Counted from the first letter of the stretch, positions 51,738 to 63,551 are shown. The stretch is 64,000 nucleotides of DNA from Bradyrhizobium sp. RD5-C2 (GCF_019972155.1 NZ_BOVL01000024.1:104995-168994), one strand, 5' to 3'. A program made the numbers and translations. The notes: generated from the letters alone by a model not told the origin.

Positions 51738-52202
51738 TCAAGCCGCGTCGGCGGCCATGCGCGCCTTGACGATCTTGTCCGGATCCTTCACCGGCTCGCC
51801 GCGCTTGATCTTGTCGACGTTCTCCATGCCCTCGGTGACCTTGCCCCAGACCGTGTACTGGCCGTTGAGGAAGGAGGCGTCGTCGAAGCAGATGAAGAAC
51901 TGGCTGTCGCCGGAATCCGGACTGGCGGCGCGCGCCATCGAGGTGGTGCCGCGGACATGCGGCTCCTTGTTGAACTCGGCCTTCAGCTTCTTGCCGGAAC
52001 CGCCCATGCCGGTGCCCTGCGGGCAGCCGGTCTGCGCCATGAAGCCGTCGATCACGCGATGGAACACGATGCCGTCGTAGAAGCCTTCGCGCACCAACTC
52101 CTTGATCCGCGCGACGTGACCGGGCGCAAGATCCGGGCGCATCTCGATCGTGACCGGGCCCTGGGTGGTTTCGAGGATCAGAGTATTTTCGGTAGCAGCC
52201 AT
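51738..52202 (-). CDS. Cytoplasmic cyclophilin-type peptidyl-prolyl isomerase
   Basis: 154 residues without a signal peptide. Core motifs are VFHRVIDGFMAQTGCPQGTG, SMARAASPDSGDSQFFICFD and LNGQYTVWGKVTEGMENVDK. It catalyses cis/trans isomerisation before proline. It lies directly after the small secreted protein gene, overlapping its end by 25 bases, and is a cytoplasmic counterpart of the periplasmic cyclophilin encoded two genes upstream. Confidence 0.93.
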   Translation of the reverse strand: MAATENTLILETTQGPVTIEMRPDLAPGHVARIKELVREGFYDGIVFHRVIDGFMAQTGCPQGTGMGGSGKKLKAEFNKEPHVRGTTSMARAASPDSGDSQFFICFDDASFLNGQYTVWGKVTEGMENVDKIKRGEPVKDPDKIVKARMAADAA

Positions 52203-52618
52203 GCTCGCTTCTCCTGGCTTCGGGGTGGATATTTCTTATTCCGGAACGGGATCGCGAATGGACGGCCCGCAACCGCGCCGCCCAGGCTCTCGGTAAATGG
52301 CATCGGCGTGCAGCGTTGCAACGCCTCCATCACCGCGACCCGGTACGCGATCCGGTCGTTGTCGGTCGCTTCCTGCGATTCATAGCTGATCCTGGGATGC
52401 CCGAGGATCGCGCCCTCACGGTTGAAGCTGACAATGACGGTAATGTCGATCGGAGCGGCCTTGTCCGCCGCCGGCGGCCGCCAGCAGCGATGGATCGCCA
52501 GAACAACGTCCCGGATCGTATTGAGTTGCTCCGGCTCGGCCGCCGCCGATCCGGTCAGCGCGAGCCACAGCACCAGCGGCGCGGCGAACCAGGCAAGTGG
52601 CTTGCTGCGCGCCGCCAT
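52178..52618 (-). CDS. Exported hypothetical protein in the coaD-queA operon
   Basis: 146 residues with a signal peptide (PLAWFAAPLVLWLALTGSAAA). The mature domain (VLAIHRCWRPPAADKAAPID, TVIVSFNREGAILGHPRISY, AVMEALQRCTPMPFTESLGG) has two Cys and resembles the TonB/TolA C-terminal-like fold used by small periplasmic proteins. It starts seven bases after one ppi and overlaps the next by 25 bases. Function unknown. Confidence 0.8.
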   Translation of the reverse strand: MAARSKPLAWFAAPLVLWLALTGSAAAEPEQLNTIRDVVLAIHRCWRPPAADKAAPIDITVIVSFNREGAILGHPRISYESQEATDNDRIAYRVAVMEALQRCTPMPFTESLGGAVAGRPFAIPFRNKKYPPRSQEKRAWLLPKIL

Positions 52619-52624
52619 CGCCGA

Positions 52625-53188
52625 TCACTTGATGTCGGATGCGACCTGCACCTTCACCATCTTGTCGGGATCGGTGACGGCGCCGCCGGGAGAGCCCGCG
52701 GGAGCCTTCTTCAGCTTGTCGACCACGTCCATGCCCGACACCACCTCGCCGACCACGGTGTACTGGCCGTTGAGGCTCGATCCGTCGGCGAACATGATGA
52801 AGAACTGCGAATTGGCGCTGTCGACACTGTCGCCGCGCCGGGCCATGCCGACGATGCCGCGCTTGAACGGGACCTGCGAGAATTCCTGCTTCAGGTTCGG
52901 ATATTTCGAGCCGCCGGTGCCGTTGAAGTTCTGGCCGTCGCCGGTCTGCGCCATGAAGCCATCCATCACGCGATGGAACGGAACGTTGTTGTAGAAGCCC
53001 TCGCGCGCCAGCTGCTTGATGCGCTCGGCATGCTGGGGCGCGATGTCGGTGCGCAGCTTGATGACGATGCGGCCCTTGGTGGTGTCGATCACGATCGCAT
53101 TGGCCTTGTCGAGATTGGCAGGCAGTGGCTGCGCGACCGCAGGCACGACGCAGAGCAGCGCGGCAACGAATGCAAGAATGCGGATCAT
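52625..53188 (-). CDS. Periplasmic cyclophilin-type peptidyl-prolyl isomerase
   Basis: 187 residues from ATG 53188 with GGAG upstream. The signal peptide (LAFVAALLCVVPAVAQ) directs it to the periplasm. Core motifs: VPFHRVMDGFMAQTGDGQNF, GIVGMARRGDSVDSANSQFF and LNGQYTVVGEVVSGMDVVDK. It folds envelope proteins. It follows coaD after 47 bases. Confidence 0.93.
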   Translation of the reverse strand: MIRILAFVAALLCVVPAVAQPLPANLDKANAIVIDTTKGRIVIKLRTDIAPQHAERIKQLAREGFYNNVPFHRVMDGFMAQTGDGQNFNGTGGSKYPNLKQEFSQVPFKRGIVGMARRGDSVDSANSQFFIMFADGSSLNGQYTVVGEVVSGMDVVDKLKKAPAGSPGGAVTDPDKMVKVQVASDIK

Positions 53189-53235
53189 GGAAACTCCGGA
53201 CCTCTGGGCGTTCTGGATGTGGCAGGCCGCCGGCA

Positions 53236-53733
53236 TCAGCCGGCGAACTTGGCCTTCAGGCTAGCGGCGACTGATGACGGCACGAATGCAGAGAAGTCGC
53301 CGCCCATCTGGGCGATTTGGCGCACCAGTGTGGCGGTGATCGGGCGGACCGCGACCGACGCCGGAACGAACACAGTATGCACCTCGGGCGCCATCGCCTC
53401 GTTCATACCGGCCAACTGCATCTCGTAGTCGAGATCGGTGCCGTCGCGCAGGCCGCGAATCATGATGGTCGCGCCGAGCTTGCGCGCCGCCGTCACGGTC
53501 AGATTGTCATAGGTGGTGCAATCGAAGGCGCAGCCCGCCTGTTGGGCAATCGGGCCGCACACCTCGCGCAGCATGTCCAGCCGTTCCTCGGTCGAGAACA
53601 GCGGCTTTTTGCCGGCATGGATGGCGACGGCGACGACCAGGCGGTCGCACAGGCCGACGGCTTGCCGGACCACGTCCAGATGGCCGTTGGTGACGGGATC
53701 GAAGGAGCCGGGATAGAGCGCGATACGGGACAT
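53236..53733 (-). CDS. coaD: Phosphopantetheine adenylyltransferase (CoaD)
   Basis: 165 residues. ATG 53733 is preceded by AGGAGGGA; longer frames upstream are not supported. It adenylates 4'-phosphopantetheine to dephospho-CoA. The nucleotidyltransferase TxGH motif is in YPGSFDPVTNGHLDVV with His18; further motifs are IRGLRDGTDLDYEMQLAGMN and the C-terminal PITATLVRQIAQMGGD. First gene of the minus-strand run to queA. Confidence 0.96.
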   Translation of the reverse strand: MSRIALYPGSFDPVTNGHLDVVRQAVGLCDRLVVAVAIHAGKKPLFSTEERLDMLREVCGPIAQQAGCAFDCTTYDNLTVTAARKLGATIMIRGLRDGTDLDYEMQLAGMNEAMAPEVHTVFVPASVAVRPITATLVRQIAQMGGDFSAFVPSSVAASLKAKFAG

Positions 53734-53999
53734 CGTCCCTCCTAACCCGCCCGGCTCGTCCCGGCAAGCCGCCCGGGTTCCACCCGTCGCGCGAAATAAA
53801 TACCTGCTCGCCCAGTGAACGAGTCCTGGGATGCCAGCGTCTACGTGGTGAATGTTTCGTCGGCCGTTGGCGGACGAAACAAAACCGGCCGGCGATGAAA
53901 CCATTTTCCACCCTGGCGAAGACACCAGGAAACCTGCGGCCGGTAGAGATTGGACAACGAAACGACGGGCCCGGGGGGTCCGATCATATGGGGACCGTC

Positions 54000-54257
54000 A
54001 TGATCAAGGCACTTTCCGCTATCGCCGTTGCCGCGTTCATTGCCGCCGCGCTCACCGTTCTGCCGGGCTTTGCGCCTCAGGTCGCAGCCTCCACCCCGCA
54101 GCCGCTGGCCAAGAGCGACCGTCTCGACGTCCACTCGGTCGGCAAGGAGTGCTCGCAGCAGGCGTGGCCGAATTTCGAAGCCTCCTGCCTGCGCAGTGCC
54201 GGCAACAAGACGGTGGTTCGCGAAGCCCGCCTCGTCACCGCCGATCGGACCCCGTAG
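54000..54257 (+). CDS. Small exported hypothetical protein
   Basis: 85 residues from ATG 54000, with GGGGA six bases upstream (53988 is an alternative). The signal peptide IAVAAFIAAALTVLPGFAPQ is followed by a 50-residue mature peptide with two Cys: RLDVHSVGKECSQQAWPNFE, ASCLRSAGNKTVVREARLV. It resembles short periplasmic proteins frequent in Bradyrhizobium. Function unknown. It may be monocistronic; kup follows after 136 bases. Confidence 0.75.
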   Translation: MIKALSAIAVAAFIAAALTVLPGFAPQVAASTPQPLAKSDRLDVHSVGKECSQQAWPNFEASCLRSAGNKTVVREARLVTADRTP

Positions 54258-54393
54258 TCACTTCTGACCCGTAAAGGCGTCACTTCCGTCCGTCACACAA
54301 AACCCAATGGTAATTTGCGACGTCCCGTCGCAGACTATCGTCTAAGGCGCCCGACCGGATCACCCGGCGGGCGCAAGCCATCGGGGGATTGCC

Positions 54394-56310
54394 GTGACCA
54401 GTACGCCCGCCATCGTTTCTTCTGGCCATCCTCCAACCAGCCCGATCCCGTTTGCCGTCACGCTCGGTGCCCTGGGTGTTGTCTACGGCGACATCGGTAC
54501 CAGCCCCCTCTACGCCCTGAAGGAAGCCGCCAAGGCCGCCGCGCATGGTGGGCCACTCAGCCAAGCTGCCGTGCTGGGCACGGTGTCGCTGATCCTGTGG
54601 GCACTGATCCTGATCATTTCCGTCAAATACGCCATGCTGATCCTGCGCGCGGACAACCGCGGCGAAGGCGGCATCGTCGCGCTGCTGGCGCTGCTCTCCG
54701 CACGCAACGCGGCGCCCGGCACCTGGCGCGCCCATCTGCTGGTCGTTGGCCTCATCGGCGCCGCCCTGCTCTATGGCGACGGCGCGATCACGCCGGCCAT
54801 TTCCGTGCTGTCGGCGATCGAAGGCCTCAAGGTCGATGCGCCGTCGCTGACGCCGGCCGTGGTACCGCTCACCGTCGTGATCCTGATCGGCCTGTTCTTC
54901 ATGCAGAAGCAGGGCACGGGCTTCATCGGCAAGATCTTCGGCCCGGTGATGCTGTTCTGGTTCGCCGTGCTCGCAGCGCTCGGCATTCACGGCATCGTCA
55001 AGGCGCCCGGCGTGCTGGTCGCGCTGAGCCCGTTCTATGCGTTCGATTTCCTGATCCATCAGGATTTTCACGTCAGCTTTGCCATCCTCGGCGCCGCGTT
55101 CCTCGCGGTGACCGGCGGTGAGGCCATGTATGCCGACATGGGGCATTTCGGCCGCTTTCCGATCCGGCTCGCCTGGTTCGCGATCTGCCTGCCCGCGCTG
55201 GTACTGAACTATTTCGGCCAGGCCGGCGAGCTGATCAACGATCCGAGCTCGATCGATAACCCGTTCTTCCAGCTCGCTCCTGACTGGGCGCATTACCCGC
55301 TCGTCCTGCTCGCGACCGTTGCCACCGTGATCGCCTCGCAGGCCATCATCTCCGGTGTGTTCTCGCTGACCCAGCAGTCGATCCAGCTCGGCTTCCTGCC
55401 GCGGATGCATATCCGCCACACCACGAGCGATGCGATCGGACAGATCTACGTGCCGCTGGTGAACTGGCTGCTTGCGGCGGGAACGCTCGGCGCCGTGCTC
55501 GCCTTCGGCACCTCGGACGCGCTGGCCGGCGCCTACGGCATCGCCGTGTCGCTGTTGATGGCGATCACCACGCTGCTCGCAGCCCTGGTCGCGATCCAGT
55601 GGGGCTATTCGCCGATCATCGTGATCGCGGTGAACGGCTTCTTCTTCATCATCGACGCGATCTTCTTTGCGGCGAACACCGAGAAACTGTTCGAGGGCGG
55701 CTGGTTCCCGCTGCTGCTGGCGGCCGCGGTGGCGTTCCTGATGCTGACCTGGCGCAGCGGCGTCAAGCTGGTCGAAAAGGCGCGCGGCAAGTTGCGTCAG
55801 CCGGAAGAGGATCTGATCGAGACCGCGGTCAACAAATGCAGCGCCCGCCTGCCCGGCACCGCGGTGTTCCTGGCCTCGGCCCCCAATGGCGTGCCGCTCG
55901 CGCTGACCCAGTTCGTCAAGCACAATCACGTGCTGCATCAGCGCGTGCTATTGGTCACCGTGCTGATCGAGGAGCGCCCGCGGATCTCGGACGAGGAACG
56001 CGCCAATGTGCTCGAGATCAGCCCCGGCATCACCCGCATCGTCCTGCATTACGGCTTCATGCAGTATCCGACGATCTATGAGGGGCTGAAGACCGCCTGC
56101 CTGCAGGCCAAGCTACCCGGCATCGATCTCTCCGACGTGACCTACTATATCGGCCGCGAAACCATCATTCCAAGCGAGGATATCCCGGGCATGTGGGTGT
56201 GGCGTGAATCGCTGTTCGCCTTCCTGCAGCGCAACGCCGAGCGTTCCGCGGCCTTCTTTGGCGTGCCGACCGGTCAGGTCGTGGAGTTCGGCACCGAGAT
56301 CGAGATTTGA
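54394..56310 (+). CDS. kup: Kup-type low-affinity potassium transporter
   Basis: 638 residues from GTG 54394. Twelve membrane segments and a C-terminal cytoplasmic domain. Diagnostic phrases: LGALGVVYGDIGTSPLYALK at the start of the first segment, LRADNRGEGGIVALLALLSA and ALLYGDGAITPAISVLSAIE. Kup takes up K+ with protons, mainly at low pH. It was given the family name; Bradyrhizobium genomes often carry several copies. Confidence 0.95.
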   Translation: MTSTPAIVSSGHPPTSPIPFAVTLGALGVVYGDIGTSPLYALKEAAKAAAHGGPLSQAAVLGTVSLILWALILIISVKYAMLILRADNRGEGGIVALLALLSARNAAPGTWRAHLLVVGLIGAALLYGDGAITPAISVLSAIEGLKVDAPSLTPAVVPLTVVILIGLFFMQKQGTGFIGKIFGPVMLFWFAVLAALGIHGIVKAPGVLVALSPFYAFDFLIHQDFHVSFAILGAAFLAVTGGEAMYADMGHFGRFPIRLAWFAICLPALVLNYFGQAGELINDPSSIDNPFFQLAPDWAHYPLVLLATVATVIASQAIISGVFSLTQQSIQLGFLPRMHIRHTTSDAIGQIYVPLVNWLLAAGTLGAVLAFGTSDALAGAYGIAVSLLMAITTLLAALVAIQWGYSPIIVIAVNGFFFIIDAIFFAANTEKLFEGGWFPLLLAAAVAFLMLTWRSGVKLVEKARGKLRQPEEDLIETAVNKCSARLPGTAVFLASAPNGVPLALTQFVKHNHVLHQRVLLVTVLIEERPRISDEERANVLEISPGITRIVLHYGFMQYPTIYEGLKTACLQAKLPGIDLSDVTYYIGRETIIPSEDIPGMWVWRESLFAFLQRNAERSAAFFGVPTGQVVEFGTEIEI

Positions 56311-56322
56311 TCGAGCGGCTTG

Positions 56323-56411
56323 CGTAGCCCGGATGCAGCGCAGCGCAATCCGGGACAAACAAAACCACATCGCAAGGACCCCGGATTTCGCTGCGCTGCA
56401 TCCGGGCTACG
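56323..56411. repeat. Dispersed palindromic repeat (CGTAGCCCGGATGCAGCG type)
   Basis: The left arm CGTAGCCCGGATGCAGCGCA (from 56323) is complementary to the right arm TGCGCTGCATCCGGGCTACG (to 56411), with AATCCGGG/CCCGGATT inside. It separates kup from the next plus-strand gene, whose ATG follows after 11 bases. This is one of the commonest intergenic repeats of bradyrhizobia. Confidence 0.85.
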
Positions 56412-56421
56412 ATAACCGGCA

Positions 56422-57399
56422 ATGTCAGACGATCCGCCTCTTCAGCTGAAGCCGCGGCTGGCGATTTCGATCGACCAGGCGCAGGCGATCATTGATCGTG
56501 TTGCGCCACGCAGGCGCGTGGCAGGCATCACTGAGCTGCGCGGCGGCGAGATCAGCACGATCCTCGAGATCGTGCTGGCGGATGCACCGAACCGCATCCT
56601 CAAGGTCTACCCCGCCCAGCTGCATTGGAAGATGGCGAAGGAGGTCTATGTCCACGGGCTGTTGCGCGACGCCGATATCCCCGTCCCGCGCATTCTGCTC
56701 GCCGACGACACCCGTTCGGTGATCGATCTCAGCTTCGTGCTGATGAGCAAACTCGACGGCGTCGAGCTCAGCCGGCGCGATCCGGAGCTGAGCCATCAGG
56801 AGCAGTTTGCGATCTTCGCCGAGATGGGCGCGGCGCTGCGCAGGATCAACGAAATCACGCTCGACAGTTTCGGCTATATCGGCCCAAGCGGGGTCTGGAC
56901 GCCCCACCCCACCAACCGCGCCTACATGTCCGCGCAGTTCGACCGCAAGCTGACCGAGTTTTGTACCCGCGGCGGCGACAGGGCGCTGGCCGAGCGGCTC
57001 CGGACCGGCATCGCCGCCCGTGCGCACCTGCTCGACGCCGCCGACAGGCCCCGCCTCTGCCACTACGATCTCCATGCCGGCAACGTGCTGGTGACGCCGG
57101 AAGGAAAGTCGCAACTCTGCTGCATCGTCGATTTCGAGAACGCGACGGCCGGCGATCCCCTGATGGATATCGCCAAGGCGCTGTACTACTTCACCCCGAA
57201 GGATGCGGCGCGGCGTGAAGGATTGCTCGCCGGCTATGGCGCGCTCGATCGCCCAGACTGGAAAGCGACGATCGCGCTCTACCGGCTCGCCTCCATGTTA
57301 GAGCTGTGGTGCTGGTTCGCGCAGATCGGCAAAGCGGATGCGCTGGCCGGCCTCACCAGAGAGCTCGAGAATTCGACCAGTCAGGCCGTGGCTTATTGA
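56422..57399 (+). CDS. Aminoglycoside phosphotransferase-fold kinase-like protein
   Basis: 325 residues. The Brenner motif CHYDLHAGNVLV supplies the catalytic Asp and metal Asn, and VDFENATAGDPLMDIAKALY the second metal Asp. The N-lobe has ITELRGGEISTILEIVLADA and the Lys in RILKVYPAQ. Such proteins phosphorylate small molecules (choline, homoserine, sugars, antibiotics); the substrate here is unknown and there is no reason to infer resistance. Confidence 0.88.
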   Translation: MSDDPPLQLKPRLAISIDQAQAIIDRVAPRRRVAGITELRGGEISTILEIVLADAPNRILKVYPAQLHWKMAKEVYVHGLLRDADIPVPRILLADDTRSVIDLSFVLMSKLDGVELSRRDPELSHQEQFAIFAEMGAALRRINEITLDSFGYIGPSGVWTPHPTNRAYMSAQFDRKLTEFCTRGGDRALAERLRTGIAARAHLLDAADRPRLCHYDLHAGNVLVTPEGKSQLCCIVDFENATAGDPLMDIAKALYYFTPKDAARREGLLAGYGALDRPDWKATIALYRLASMLELWCWFAQIGKADALAGLTRELENSTSQAVAY

Positions 57400-57445
57400 C
57401 CGAAATCGGACGCGGGCATCGAAGGCCTGGCAAAGGCCGGACGGC

Positions 57446-57637
57446 CTATTCGCCCGCCGCGAGACGACGCACGCCGGATGCGGTCAGGCCGAGTTCACCG
57501 AGCCGTCTGACTGCGTAACCGAGACCGACAAGTCGCTCCCCGTGCAACTGAGGAATCTCCCGTTGCCCTTCACCCTTGCCGACCTCGACCAGGGAGGCGA
57601 ACTCGTCCGAACTGAGGACTTGGGGATCATCCGTCAT
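57446..57637 (-). CDS. Small hypothetical protein coupled to the transglutaminase-like gene
   Basis: 63 residues. The ATG at 57637 overlaps the upstream stop by four bases (ATGA), so translation is coupled. MTDDPQVLSSDEFASLVEVG is followed by a helix-turn-like GLGYAVRRLGELGLTASGVR. No known domain, but the tight coupling argues for a joint role. Confidence 0.65.
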   Translation of the reverse strand: MTDDPQVLSSDEFASLVEVGKGEGQREIPQLHGERLVGLGYAVRRLGELGLTASGVRRLAAGE

Positions 57638-58443
57638 GACGCGACCTCGTCGGTCCAGACCTTGAACGAAACCAGCGTGTTTGGCCCAAACGTCTGGGTG
57701 ATCGGAACGTCGGAGGCATCCCGTCCCTGTGCGATCAAAACCCGTCCAATCCTCGGCACGTTGTTCCGCGGATCGAACATATGCCAGCGGCCGCCGATAT
57801 AGGCCTCGAACCAGCCGGCGAAATCACCAGCCGCCCAAGGCAGCGGGGTGCCGATGTCGCTGAGATAGCCGGTGCAATAGCGCGCCGGAATGTTCATGCA
57901 GCGGCAGAACGCAATAGCCAGATGCGCGTAGTCGCGGCACACGCCCTTGCCTTCGTCGAAGACCTCCCGCGCCGTCTTGGTGGCGCGGGCGTGCTCGTAG
58001 CCGAAAGCGATGTGGCGATGGACGAAATCGCAAATGGCCTGGACCCGCGGCCAGCCCGGCGGCGTGCCCTCGAACAACTTCCATGCAATTTCCGAAAGCC
58101 GGTCAGTCTCGCAATAGCGGCTGCCCAGCAGATAGACCAGCGTGTCCGCCGGCAAGTCCTCGACCGCGTGCTGACCGGCCGAAGCAAACACCGGATCAGG
58201 CTCGCCGCTGTCGCGCACGACGCCATCGGCCGCCAGGCGCATTGGACCGGCCGGCGCAACGATACGGCTGCACCAATTGCCGAATCCATCGCGGTACGGC
58301 GTGATCGGCACCGCCGGGCTGGTGGTCAGGTGGTCGGGGACGATGATATCGGATGCGCGCGTGAAATGCGTGCCCAGCACCATGATCATGGGCGTTGGCT
58401 GCGGGAACTCGTAGTGCATTTCGAATCCGACGCGAAGCTTCAT
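57634..58443 (-). CDS. Transglutaminase-like protein, catalytic His apparently replaced
   Basis: 269 residues. The N-terminal bacterial transglutaminase-associated region (LRVGFEMHYEFPQPTPMIMV) precedes the papain-like core. The nucleophile Cys is in GKGVCRDYAHLAIAFCRCMN. The usual HAW motif with the catalytic His reads DFAGWFEAYIGGRWHMFDPR, with Ala at the His position; the Asp (MFDPRNN) is kept. Related alphaproteobacterial proteins also lack this His, so the subfamily may use another residue or be non-catalytic. Confidence 0.87.
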   Translation of the reverse strand: MKLRVGFEMHYEFPQPTPMIMVLGTHFTRASDIIVPDHLTTSPAVPITPYRDGFGNWCSRIVAPAGPMRLAADGVVRDSGEPDPVFASAGQHAVEDLPADTLVYLLGSRYCETDRLSEIAWKLFEGTPPGWPRVQAICDFVHRHIAFGYEHARATKTAREVFDEGKGVCRDYAHLAIAFCRCMNIPARYCTGYLSDIGTPLPWAAGDFAGWFEAYIGGRWHMFDPRNNVPRIGRVLIAQGRDASDVPITQTFGPNTLVSFKVWTDEVAS

Positions 58444-58702
58444 TCGAAATACGTTCCTCTATGTCCTACCGACATGGCGACGATGCGGTCGAATACAAGG
58501 TACGATCTGCCTGATCGGACAAATACCCGTATCGCGCGAGAAAGTGCTGGCTATTTGCTGCAATCGCGCGCAGGAACGACGACGCTTGCCGACTGGCGCG
58601 GCTTTCCAGCGCGAGGCGAACCCGACGAAGTTCCAGTCGGATGGTCGAAAGCCTCCTCCGTGCGTTCGAGAAAGATTCGAACGCACTCACCGAAAGAGCT
58701 TC

Positions 58703-58882
58703 ATGCAAAATCTCTCGCCTCGTCACGTCAAGACTGAAGAGTCCGTGCGCCTCGGCGTGACGTCCGGTTGGTATTCCACAAAGGTCAGCGGGACATTCGT
58801 GACCGGCCCGCATGACACCGAAGCCGATTGCCTGCGCAAGATCGCCGAGATCAATCCTCCACCGCCGAGGAAGAAGAAATAG
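58703..58882 (+). CDS. Small conserved bradyrhizobial protein
   Basis: 59 residues from ATG 58703. Core VRLGVTSGWYSTKVSGTFVT then ADCLRKIAEINPPPPRKKK. I recognise the type from Bradyrhizobium genomes; function unknown. The 259 bases upstream, divergent from the transglutaminase gene, hold no other gene. Confidence 0.7.
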   Translation: MQNLSPRHVKTEESVRLGVTSGWYSTKVSGTFVTGPHDTEADCLRKIAEINPPPPRKKK

Positions 58883-58941
58883 CTCCGGCGCGACCGGATT
58901 GGGCGCATCGGCAAATGCCAACTCAGACGCATGTCGGCAAG

Positions 58942-59133
58942 ATGGCCAAACAAACCCGCGTTCGTCTTCTCGAGGTTGTCGTGAGTGCGCAGAAAGAGCC
59001 CACTCGCTGGAAATGGCATGTCTCCGAAGGCGGTTTGGAGCTCGTGCACGGCTACGCGACGTCACGCGAAACAGCGCAACGGGACGGCGATAGCGTTCTG
59101 TTCACAATGCTATCCGCGCCCCAGACGCCCTGA
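58942..59133 (+). CDS. Small conserved hypothetical protein
   Basis: 63 residues from ATG 58942 (58915 is an alternative). TRVRLLEVVVSAQKEPTRWK, WHVSEGGLELVHGYATSRET. The strand-turn-strand pattern is reminiscent of short DUF-type proteins common in Bradyrhizobium. It lies 59 bases after the preceding small gene and is convergent with gyrA. Confidence 0.65.
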   Translation: MAKQTRVRLLEVVVSAQKEPTRWKWHVSEGGLELVHGYATSRETAQRDGDSVLFTMLSAPQTP

Positions 59134-59290
59134 GCGGGGCGCCCTTCGACGAACAGAGACGCACGTTCGCGAAGCCCGGCGAAACGACGTATGGGCGCAG
59201 CCCTGCGCGCCCAAGCAATCAGGCATCAGTCAACCTGGCGTGGCGCCCCGACCTTGAGCCGCCTGCAACGAACCACGTTCGGGAACGGCC

Positions 59291-62020
<2,730 letters not shown>

Positions 62021-62232
62021 AGGGGAAATCCGGTCAGTTCTGCTGGAGAATCATATAGACCATCGAGGGCCTGATAACCACCCTTGCACGGCTCCGGCAA
62101 GCCGTTTTTCCCTTCGTTTTTTCATGCACTTACCAGCCGCATTGCAGGTTTGCGACGCGCCTGCTTAGCCCGGCGGTTGCAAGGTCGCGAAGACCTGGTG
62201 GAACCGGCCTTCGCAACGCCCCGATCATCCGA

Positions 62233-62631
62233 TTATTGGCCGAAAATCACCGCGTGCATGATCCGCCCGGGCACGAAAGTGAATATCCCGGCAATGACCA
62301 GCGCGCCGAAGAAAATGCCCATCATCGTGAACTTGTGGCGGCGGACATTGTGGCTCCGCGCGGCCGTCACGCCGAGCACCAGCATACCCAGCGAGAAGAT
62401 CGACAGCAGATGGATCGGGCTCCACGGGCCCACCAGCTTGATCTGATGGATCCAGAACGAGCTCCCGGCGACCACCAGCATCAGGATCACCCAGATCCAG
62501 CCCAGCGTCCGGTGCGGCAGCGTGCCCTTCGGTGCGGCGAACTGGATGGAGCCGAGCACGAAGGCGGCCATCGCGGCGAAGGCATGGAGCGGGATCGCAG
62601 GCGCAGCGTCGAGCAATGGCGCGAGGCTCAT
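62233..62631 (-). CDS. DUF2306 family membrane protein
   Basis: 132 residues from ATG 62631 with four membrane segments: IPLHAFAAMAAFVLGSIQF, LGWIWVILMLVVAGSSFWI, IHLLSIFSLGMLVLGVTAAR and FFGALVIAGIFTFVPGRIMH. The HRTLGWIWV and HLLSIF pattern is that of DUF2306. The conserved His residues could bind haem or metal. It is preceded by a strong promoter with an overlapping palindrome (62683-62715). Confidence 0.85.
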   Translation of the reverse strand: MSLAPLLDAAPAIPLHAFAAMAAFVLGSIQFAAPKGTLPHRTLGWIWVILMLVVAGSSFWIHQIKLVGPWSPIHLLSIFSLGMLVLGVTAARSHNVRRHKFTMMGIFFGALVIAGIFTFVPGRIMHAVIFGQ

Positions 62632-62682
62632 GATGGCAGCCCTCGAGTGAAGCTCGCGGCCAGACGTCGCTCGCCGCAGGCC

Positions 62683-62715
62683 AATGTAAATATCATTCAC
62701 ATTGGTCTGTGTCAA
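62683..62715 (-). promoter_or_regulatory. Promoter with overlapping palindromic operator for the DUF2306 gene
   Basis: On the minus strand TTGACA (62715-62710), a 17-base spacer and TATTTA (62692-62687) form a near-consensus sigma-70 promoter. An imperfect 21-base palindrome (AATGTAAATATCATTCACAT plus T, 62683-62703) covers the -10 and part of the spacer, the usual place for a repressor site. No cognate regulator is in the window. Confidence 0.55.
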
Positions 62716-62888
62716 AGTCCGGGGAACTCGCGCTGGTCGCCCTCGGTTAGACAAGGTCATGCAGGCGTTTAGAGAGTTATCCTCATAATCCACACGAGGA
62801 AACTTCCGCGACAAATCTCAGCGCCGCTCCGGGATAATGATCGTCACGGAACGGCGTCTGACGGAATCTCGGAAAGCCTGACCTGCGA

Positions 62889-63383
62889 TCAGAACGGGAT
62901 GTCGTCGTCCATGTCGCTGTTGCGGCTGCCGCCGCCGGCGGCGACCGCACGGCGCGGCGCCGAGCTGACCGGACCGGACGAGCCGAAATCGCTGCCGCCG
63001 CCATCATCGGCGAAGCTGCCGCCTCCACCGCCCCGCCCGTCGAGCATGGTGAGGTTGGAGTTGAAGCCCTGCAGCACGACCTCGGTCGAGTACTTCTCGA
63101 CGCCGCTCTGGTCGGTCCATTTGCGGGTCTGCAATTGACCCTCGATGTACACCTTGGCGCCCTTCTTCAGATACTGCTCGGCGACCTTGCAGAGGCCCTC
63201 GTTGAAGATCACGACGCGGTGCCACTCGGTCTTTTCCTTGCGCTCGCCGGTGCCCTTGTCGCGCCAGGTTTCCGAGGTGGCGATGGAAAGATTTGCGATC
63301 GGTCGGCCGTCCTGCGTCCGCCGGATTTCCGGATCCTTGCCGAGGTTTCCAACCAGGATCACCTTGTTCACGCTTCCCGCCAT
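62889..63383 (-). CDS. ssb: Single-stranded DNA-binding protein
   Basis: 164 residues from ATG 63383. The OB fold (residues 1-115) begins MAGSVNKVILVGNLGKDPEI and contains WHRVVIFNEGLCKVAEQYLK. The linker is Gly-rich and the C-terminus is the acidic partner-binding tip DMDDDIPF. An SOS box lies 169 bases upstream. Confidence 0.97.
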   Translation of the reverse strand: MAGSVNKVILVGNLGKDPEIRRTQDGRPIANLSIATSETWRDKGTGERKEKTEWHRVVIFNEGLCKVAEQYLKKGAKVYIEGQLQTRKWTDQSGVEKYSTEVVLQGFNSNLTMLDGRGGGGGSFADDGGGSDFGSSGPVSSAPRRAVAAGGGSRNSDMDDDIPF

Positions 63384-63551
63384 CGCATCATCTCCGCTCA
63401 AGAACCGGGCACCGGACATCGGCCGCCACTCTCAACCATCGCCACTTACTCGCAGGCGTCGCGAATGACCTATACGGCCGGTACCGGCTCGATGCCCTCG
63501 CCGTCGCGCGGTTATCCACGATATTCAGGATATAGCATCGCAGCCGACAAT

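Noticed and set aside
54280..55938. A 552-residue open frame antisense to kup
   Set aside because: Gln/Arg/His-rich shadow; kup has clear family motifs.
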